NCBI GenBank assembly: GCA_947259925.1
Contig: CAMYOG010000017.1
Span: 64,441 to 103,276 of the forward strand
Length of the DNA stretch: 38,836 nucleotides
Source of the DNA: Thermoanaerobaculia bacterium
GTDB taxonomy: Bacteria; Acidobacteriota; Thermoanaerobaculia; Multivoradales; JAHEKO01
Direction: 5' to 3'
Part shown: one piece after another, positions 33,810 to 38,836 of the stretch
How the letters are laid out: each line of letters begins with the position of its first letter
Position numbering within the stretch: position 1 is the first letter of the stretch
Translations under genes and position numbers: made by a program
The notes under the pieces: model-generated
What the model was told of the DNA's origin: nothing
The model's database searches: none
The model's input: only the letters and a program-made list of their open reading frames with translations

Positions 33810-36800
33810 TCGGCGCCCGCCATCAGGTCGAGCTCGACCTTCAGGGTCGCGTCGAAGCCGACCGAGAAACCCTCGCCGAGAACTACCGTCTGCCGGGCCG
33901 CCAGCTCGACGTCGCCCGCGCCGACGATCGACCAGTTGGGGCCGACGGTGATCGATTCGCACGCTTCGTAGCGCTCGTTCGTCGAGATCGTGTCGTCACT
34001 CAGCACCAGGTTCTGCTGCCCGGTGCAGGGTGCCACGTCGAAGGTGACGGTACAGCTCTTGTCGACGTCGAGAGTGACTGCACCGCTGGGACAGTCGGCA
34101 CTCCATCCCGTGAGCACGCCGCCGTACGCCGGCATCGCCGTCAGTTGAATCGACGAGCCTGCGGCATAGCTCGCCTGGCAGACGCCACCGCATTGGATCG
34201 ACCCCTGGTCACCGGTGACGGTGCCGCTCCAGCTGCCGACTTTCGCGACCGTCAGCTGAAATGCCGGGATGGTCGAGAACTTCCGCTCGACACGCGTGAA
34301 GTTCCCCTGGAGGTCGGCCACCTCGACGAAGAGACGGGCATTGAAGAGCTCGGGCAGCGGACCACTCAGCGGGATCTCCCAGATCCCGTCCCCGGCCGGC
34401 GTGGCGAGATCGGCGAGCTCCACACCGGGTGGCCGACTCTCGAGAGTGAAATCGGCCTGGATCGAAAGCGTGGTGAGATCGACACCCGAGTTGGCGTCGG
34501 CGACGCCGAGTCGCAGGCGATCGACCGGCGCCACGTTGAAGCCCGGCCGCGGTTGCGACAGCTCGACGGTCGGGCGGAGATCGTCGAGAAACCAGCCGTA
34601 GACACCGTGATCGATCGGGGCGCCGAGATCGATCCAGCGGGCGAACAGCATCTTCTGATCGATCGTCAGCTGCGGCTCCCCGGGCGGCGGCATGATGGTG
34701 CCGGTGAAGTCGAGATCGGCGTCGTTGGGGTCGGCTCCGTTCGGTAGCGTCGACGGATCGCCCGGTACCGACTCGGTCGGATGATCGGCGTTGGTCCAGC
34801 CGTCCAACCGCTGGCCGAAGATCTTCCAGACCAGCAGACTCCTGCGGCTCTGGAACTCGCGCACGTAGCGGCTGGCGTTGGTCTGGCGCCAGGTACCGTT
34901 GGAGATCACCGGCGGGTAGCCCCAATCGGCGTCGGAGTCGTCGGCGAGCCGCTTGTAGTCCCCCGGCACGTCCCCGTACATGGTCAGGTCGTCGAGCACC
35001 AGATTCCCTGGCGGGTCGGGATCGCTCTGGGTGTGGCAGCTGATGCAGTGCGACTGGAGGATCGGCCGGATGTCGCGGTAGAACTCGACGTCGACCACCG
35101 CCGTGGCCTCGGTCCTGATGTCGGGGTTGCCGCCCCCGTCGTGGGTGACGAGCGGCGTCTCCTTCGACAGGTCGACCACTTCGTAGGCGGCACCGGCGGC
35201 CGCGGTCAGGTCGAAATCGAGCGGCTGCTGGCTGTGAGCGTGACAGCCGCCGCAGTCGGCGCGCATCTCGCCCGGCCGCACCTGGTGCCAGGTCTGCGCC
35301 ATGTTGAGCACCATCCCGTTGCGGTCGAGGGTCTGGAAGGTGTAGGGCGTGTCGGCCGGCAGCTTGACCAGGAAGCTGGTGTCGGGATTGCCCTCCGGAT
35401 CGAGCAGCTCACCGCCACCGCCGTCGTCCTTGCGCAGCGGGATCTCGCCCAGGATGCGCAGCCGCTCGTTGGCGAAGTTGTCGAACTGCCGGCCCTCGTT
35501 CGGGCCGTAGCTACGGTGGGTGTTGGGCTCCATCGCCAGGATGCGCACCGCCCAGATGTCGCCGTCGTCGTACTTGCCGGCGTCGGCTCCCTGCTGACCC
35601 CAGTTGCTGCTCTGCTCGTTCTCCGAGGTGTTGAAGGCGTCGAGGCCGTCGAAGGTGTTGGCCCACGACTTGACGTGTCCCGGGAAGCTCTCGCGCTTGT
35701 AGAAGGTGCTGGTGCCGGTGAGGCCGTAGGGGGTGCCGGCCGGCAGCTCGGTGTGGACCGAGCCGTCGTTGGGCAGCCAGGGCAGCTCGACCGGTTGGGC
35801 GACGCCGTGGACGTCGGCGTACGGCACCACCGCCCGCGGCCACGCCTCGTTGTAGGCGGGGTCGTTCTTGATCGTCACCAGAGCCGCCGGGTCGTCGATC
35901 GGATCGCCCGCCGGCACCAGGTACAGACCGCCGTCATAGCGCGGAACGTTGGTCGGCCGGTTCAGATCGTTGGCCGGCCCCGGGGTCCAGACGACCAGGA
36001 GATCGCCGTCGGGCGCCGCCGACGGATGGGTCACCTTGCCCACCCGCGCCCCGCCGGCGCCTTCCGGGGCCGCCTCGTCCGAGCCGTGGGTGAACGGGGT
36101 CAGCGAATACATGCCCCAGGGCGTGAACGACATGCGGAACGGGTAGATCAGGCCGCTGCCGGTGGTCTGCTGGATCTCCGGATTCTCAGACGGAAACGCA
36201 CTGTAGAACGGAGGCGTCCCCGCCGGCGGCCTAGTCGGAAAGCGGTACATCGCCCCAAAGCCGTTGTTGTTGAGGTTGTAGTAGTCGATGACCACGATGT
36301 CTTCGTCCGGCAGCTGGGTCGAGAAGTGGAAGGCCGCGGCGTTCTTGAACGCCGAGACCAGCGGACTCCAGTAGCGACCGTCGGGCCAGATCGCCCAGAG
36401 CGCCCACACCCGCCGGTCGCGCAGGCCCTGGCTCTCGTAGCTCGAGAACATGATCCGCCCGTCGCGCAGCGGCGTCGGATGGAGCGCGCTGCCGATGTTC
36501 ATCGGCGCGATCGGGGTCACGTTCGAGCCGTCCTCGTCCATGACGTAGAGCTGCAAGGTGGGCGCGGTGAAGCTCTGCGGCGGCTCGAAGGCGTTGCGGT
36601 TGCTGGTGAAAGCGACCTTGCCGCCGGGCAGCGGGCAGGGACCCAGATTCAGGATGCCGTAGCCGAGCCGGTTGTAGCCGCTCGGCGGGTCGAGCGGGTT
36701 GGACTCGTCCCAGTTGCCGGCACCCGAGTTGGGCGTGAACTCCCCGAACGTCAGCTGCTCGATCTGGCGAGTCGGAAGATGGATCCGGAAGATATCGGCG

Positions 36801-37171
36801 CCGAGCTCGGGCAGGTCGTCGCGCTGGTAGTTGAGCGCCTCCGGCCGCAGATCGTAGAAGTAGCTGTAGTAGACCCACTGGCCGTCGAACGACACGAACG
36901 GGTCGGTCACCGAGCCGACCCCGCCGGCCACCAGCACCTCCTCGGTGCCGTCCGGGTGCAGGAGCATCAGATCGGCACCCGGCTCGGCGCGTGCCGGATG
37001 GAAGACCTCGGGCCAGATCGTGTGGGTCTCGTCGCCGTAGCGCGGCTGGCGCACGTAGACGATGTCGTAGTCGACGACCGGCTGGCCGAGGAGTGGCGGC
37101 ACTCCCGGTCCGGCCATCGACACGAGCGACGCCAGGGTCACCAAACGCAGAGCTCTTGACGGAAGATTCAC
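33806..37171 (-). CDS. Large exported diheme protein with hydrazine synthase alpha-like (HZS_alpha) region
   Basis: A 1121-residue secreted protein: signal peptide (LVTLASLVSMAG, cleavage near residue 30), then a beta-propeller/PD40-like part and a region matching the HZS_alpha pattern (SALHPTPLRDGRIMFSSYES, then VVIDYYNLNNNGFG near 330-350). Two CxxCH heme sites follow: CGGCH at 640-644 and CISCH at 709-713, with TIMPPPGEPQ and FARWIDLGAP as the end of a cytochrome c module and a likely axial methionine. After about residue 960 come an InlB-like repeat (GWSADCPSG) and a C-terminal 3-coathanger-like module (ITVGPNWSIVGAG). Two hemes behind a propeller is also the HzsA layout. HzsA homologues outside anammox bacteria have no known reaction, so no hydrazine chemistry is claimed. 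I chose GTG 37171; the frame is open 54 codons further. Confidence 0.8.
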   Translation of the reverse strand: MNLPSRALRLVTLASLVSMAGPGVPPLLGQPVVDYDIVYVRQPRYGDETHTIWPEVFHPARAEPGADLMLLHPDGTEEVLVAGGVGSVTDPFVSFDGQWVYYSYFYDLRPEALNYQRDDLPELGADIFRIHLPTRQIEQLTFGEFTPNSGAGNWDESNPLDPPSGYNRLGYGILNLGPCPLPGGKVAFTSNRNAFEPPQSFTAPTLQLYVMDEDGSNVTPIAPMNIGSALHPTPLRDGRIMFSSYESQGLRDRRVWALWAIWPDGRYWSPLVSAFKNAAAFHFSTQLPDEDIVVIDYYNLNNNGFGAMYRFPTRPPAGTPPFYSAFPSENPEIQQTTGSGLIYPFRMSFTPWGMYSLTPFTHGSDEAAPEGAGGARVGKVTHPSAAPDGDLLVVWTPGPANDLNRPTNVPRYDGGLYLVPAGDPIDDPAALVTIKNDPAYNEAWPRAVVPYADVHGVAQPVELPWLPNDGSVHTELPAGTPYGLTGTSTFYKRESFPGHVKSWANTFDGLDAFNTSENEQSSNWGQQGADAGKYDDGDIWAVRILAMEPNTHRSYGPNEGRQFDNFANERLRILGEIPLRKDDGGGGELLDPEGNPDTSFLVKLPADTPYTFQTLDRNGMVLNMAQTWHQVRPGEMRADCGGCHAHSQQPLDFDLTAAAGAAYEVVDLSKETPLVTHDGGGNPDIRTEATAVVDVEFYRDIRPILQSHCISCHTQSDPDPPGNLVLDDLTMYGDVPGDYKRLADDSDADWGYPPVISNGTWRQTNASRYVREFQSRRSLLVWKIFGQRLDGWTNADHPTESVPGDPSTLPNGADPNDADLDFTGTIMPPPGEPQLTIDQKMLFARWIDLGAPIDHGVYGWFLDDLRPTVELSQPRPGFNVAPVDRLRLGVADANSGVDLTTLSIQADFTLESRPPGVELADLATPAGDGIWEIPLSGPLPELFNARLFVEVADLQGNFTRVERKFSTIPAFQLTVAKVGSWSGTVTGDQGSIQCGGVCQASYAAGSSIQLTAMPAYGGVLTGWSADCPSGAVTLDVDKSCTVTFDVAPCTGQQNLVLSDDTISTNERYEACESITVGPNWSIVGAGDVELAARQTVVLGEGFSVGFDATLKVELDLMAGAD

Positions 37172-37230
37172 TCTCGCCCCGGTCCTGCCGCCCGTCGACG
37201 GGCGGTCGGCCCTTCGGATGAGCGAGCAGG

Positions 37231-37550
37231 CTACGGTCGAGGATCGCTGGTCGCTGTGGAGATCACTACAACCGATCCGCCGATTCTGGCCCGAGCCCGG
37301 TCGAGCGTCGCCAGACCGCTGGTGCCGGTGCAATCGATGAAGAAGCCGCCACTGTTGACGAACAGCGAGACGCTCTCACCGCCCAGGTTGCAGACCACCA
37401 GATCGAGGTCGCCGTCGTCGTCGATGTCGGCCGTGCTGACGCCCATGCCGGCCTTCGGACTGAGCCCCAAAGCTGATCGAGCATGTTGTCGGCGACGAAA
37501 AGGTGCCGTTGCTGTCGTTCCGGTAGAGAACTCGACCTGTCTTAGCGGAG
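37231..37550 (-). pseudogene. Remnant of an FG-GAP/VCBS repeat protein (ASPIC/UnbV-like)
   Basis: Broken coding sequence between the large diheme protein and the Wzt gene. One frame has LYRNDSNGTF near 37520. A second frame (from 37470) has KAGMGVSTADIDDDGDLDLV and NLGGESVSLFVNSGGFF, the calcium-binding FG-GAP blade pattern of ASPIC/UnbV extracellular proteins. The two parts are out of register by about one base near 37470, and there is no start with a ribosome-binding site. Such proteins are normally 500 or more residues, so only a piece remains. Confidence 0.6.
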
Positions 37551-37553
37551 AGC

Positions 37554-38783
37554 CTACTGCCGCTCGAGCCGCGCCTCGACGTTCAGATGCGCGACTCCGG
37601 CGAAGCGGTAGGTATCGCCCGGAATGACCTGGAATGACAGCGCGTTGTCGATCCAGTCGTGGTTCTCGGAGACGTGGCCGGTCGGCGCATGGGCGGCGAC
37701 CGTGACCGAGTAGTGGCCATGGCCGAGCTCCAGGTCGACCGCGAATCGCGCCCGGACCCGATCGCCGGCCCGTGAGGCCGGCGTCGGAACGTCGAGATAG
37801 GTGGTGTTGGCGCCGAAAACCTCGTTGCCGAGCCGGTCACGGATCAGCATGCCGATGGTGTACTCGTCGAGATCTTCCTGGAAGTCCAGGTCGACCTCGA
37901 ACACCCCGCACTCGCCGGTGGTGAACGAAGCGGCCTCGTTCCCCTCGGTGTCGGTCAGCCTCACGTCGGTGATGCGTACCTTGCCGTCGCCCGAGCGAGT
38001 CCGTACCCGATCCTCGCCGCTCGCCAGCTGCTCGATCGAGGCCTCCTTTTCGCGCTGCGCGATCATCGCGTTGTAGTAGTCGAGGATCGACTCTGCCGAT
38101 CCCTCCCGGATCAGGAGTCCCTGGTCCAACAATAGCGCCCGATCGCAGAGCGTCTTCACCGCCGCCGGATCGTGGGAGACGAACAGCATCGTCGTTCCCG
38201 ACTCCTTGAACCGCCGGATGCGACCGATGCACTTGTGCTGGAAGTAGGCGTCGCCGACCGAGAGCGCCTCGTCCACGATCAGCAGGTCGGGCCGGCGCGT
38301 GGTAGCGACCGAGAAGCCGAGTCGCATCTGCATGCCGCTCGAGTAGGTGCGCAGCGGCTGCTCGAGAAAACCGTCGAGCTCCGAGAAGCTGGCGATCTCG
38401 GGCAGAGACTCTTCGGCCTCGCGCTCCTCCATCCCCGTCATCTGCAGCGCCATCAAGGCGTTCTGCCGACCGGTGAAGTCGGGATGGAAGCCCATGCCCA
38501 GCTCCAGAAGGGCCGAGACCGTGCCGTCGACCGCGAAGCTCCCTTCGGTCGGCTGGGTGGTGCCGACGATCAGCTTCAGCAGGGTGGTCTTGCCGGCGCC
38601 GTTCTGCCCAACGATGCCGACCGCCTCACCGCTGCGCACCTCGAACGAGACCTGGCGCAGCGCCCAGAGCTCCTGGTGTCGCTGAACGGCGCCCAGGGTG
38701 AGCCATTCGAGCGCCCGATAGCGCGGCGCCGCGTAACGCTTGTAGCGCTTGCCGAGACTCTCGGCTCGAATCTCGCCGCTCAC
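37554..38783 (-). CDS. wzt: Polysaccharide ABC transporter ATP-binding protein, Wzt type with C-terminal cargo domain
   Basis: A 409-residue ATPase that powers export of O-antigen or another polysaccharide. The nucleotide-binding domain (1-245) has Walker A GQNGAGKTT, the ABC signature YSSGMQMRLGFS, Walker B LLIVDEALSVGD and the H-loop LFVSHD; YFQHKCIGRI is typical of the Wzt/TagH branch. Residues about 250-405 form a beta-rich domain of the Wzt C-terminal type (VRITDVRLTDTEGNE, FEVDLDFQEDLDEYTIGMLI), which in Wzt proteins recognises the modified end of the glycan. The GTG start overlaps the stop of the upstream permease by four bases (GTGA), so the two are translationally coupled. The FG-GAP remnant follows its stop at once. 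Confidence 0.93.
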   Translation of the reverse strand: MSGEIRAESLGKRYKRYAAPRYRALEWLTLGAVQRHQELWALRQVSFEVRSGEAVGIVGQNGAGKTTLLKLIVGTTQPTEGSFAVDGTVSALLELGMGFHPDFTGRQNALMALQMTGMEEREAEESLPEIASFSELDGFLEQPLRTYSSGMQMRLGFSVATTRRPDLLIVDEALSVGDAYFQHKCIGRIRRFKESGTTMLFVSHDPAAVKTLCDRALLLDQGLLIREGSAESILDYYNAMIAQREKEASIEQLASGEDRVRTRSGDGKVRITDVRLTDTEGNEAASFTTGECGVFEVDLDFQEDLDEYTIGMLIRDRLGNEVFGANTTYLDVPTPASRAGDRVRARFAVDLELGHGHYSVTVAAHAPTGHVSENHDWIDNALSFQVIPGDTYRFAGVAHLNVEARLERQ

Positions 38784-38836
38784 AGCTCGTCTACCATCTC
38801 GCCCGACAGGCGTCGAAAGACGACCAGGCCGAGCGC
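38780..38836 (-). CDS. C-terminal end of ABC-2 type polysaccharide permease (partial)
   Basis: Only the last 18 codons are in the window; they read ALGLVVFRRLSGEMVDEL and stop with TGA. A short hydrophobic end followed by FRRLSGEMVDEL is the usual tail of Wzm/TagG permeases, and the GTGA overlap with the ATPase gene is the usual arrangement. The gene continues beyond the right edge. Confidence 0.8.
   Translation of the reverse strand, partial: ALGLVVFRRLSGEMVDEL

Noticed and set aside
34781..37159. Plus-strand open frame of 792 codons
   Set aside because: It is antisense to the diheme protein, Val/Arg/Gly-rich with no domain, and lacks a ribosome-binding site. High GC content keeps such frames open.
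33806..37171. Evidence that this organism makes hydrazine or performs anammox
   Set aside because: Only an alpha-subunit-like protein is present, no HzsB/HzsC-like gene is adjacent, and such homologues occur outside anammox bacteria.

Overview
The window reads as ordinary bacterial chromosome from a high-GC, Gram-negative-type organism. The genes are closely packed on both strands, GTG and TTG starts are common (TTG for rpoD and rpsU), lipoprotein signals and exported c-type cytochromes are present, and a Wzt-like polysaccharide exporter lies at the right edge. The gene mix (ExeM/NucH nuclease, His-rich TPR lipoprotein, large exported protein related to the hydrazine synthase alpha subunit, sulfatase and FG-GAP remnants, solo AmrS) resembles Acidobacteriota or a neighbouring phylum. 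That assignment is an inference from gene content, not from a marker-gene tree. I found no phage, plasmid, transposase or CRISPR array.

Layout. 34-4530: an exported amidohydrolase, a 212-bp intergenic element bounded by 24-bp inverted repeats, a three-PAS GGDEF-EAL protein and a dodecin. 4538-9682: a TPR lipoprotein and pckA (minus), divergent from a five-helix membrane phosphatase/sulfatase-superfamily protein. 9747-14005: an unrecognised Rossmann-fold protein, a 65-bp palindromic element, glutamate dehydrogenase and AmrS. 14124-17425: an ExeM-like nuclease broken by two homopolymer frameshifts, pterin-4a-carbinolamine dehydratase, and tRNA-Asn with a clear promoter and terminator. 17557-19796: a small cytochrome c and an acyl-CoA synthetase. 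19807-26401 (minus): a macromolecular-synthesis cluster in the order rpsU, mutS2, dnaG, rpoD, followed by a glycosyltransferase fragment. A second copy of the palindromic element sits between mutS2 and dnaG and carries the apparent dnaG start codon. 26535-29210: a BamE-like lipoprotein divergent from a GAF protein with a long Pro/Glu linker. 29262-32468: a tRNA with anticodon CAT, then a tightly spaced run of zinc-ribbon coiled-coil protein, YggS, YggT, an AbiEii-type toxin-antitoxin pair and a truncated sulfatase. 32535-38836: hutI, convergent with the large diheme HzsA-like protein and sharing a CTAG with it; an FG-GAP remnant; then Wzt and the last codons of its permease partner.

How the genes relate. 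The core block (rpsU, mutS2, dnaG, rpoD, tRNAs, YggS/YggT) is housekeeping. Central metabolism is represented by pckA, gdhA, hutI, phhB and the acyl-CoA synthetase, which fits growth on amino acids and fatty acids. The parts most worth following up are the HzsA-like diheme protein outside any recognisable anammox context, the two palindromic elements and how one abuts dnaG, the 212-bp inverted-repeat element, and the AbiEii-type pair embedded in a housekeeping operon.
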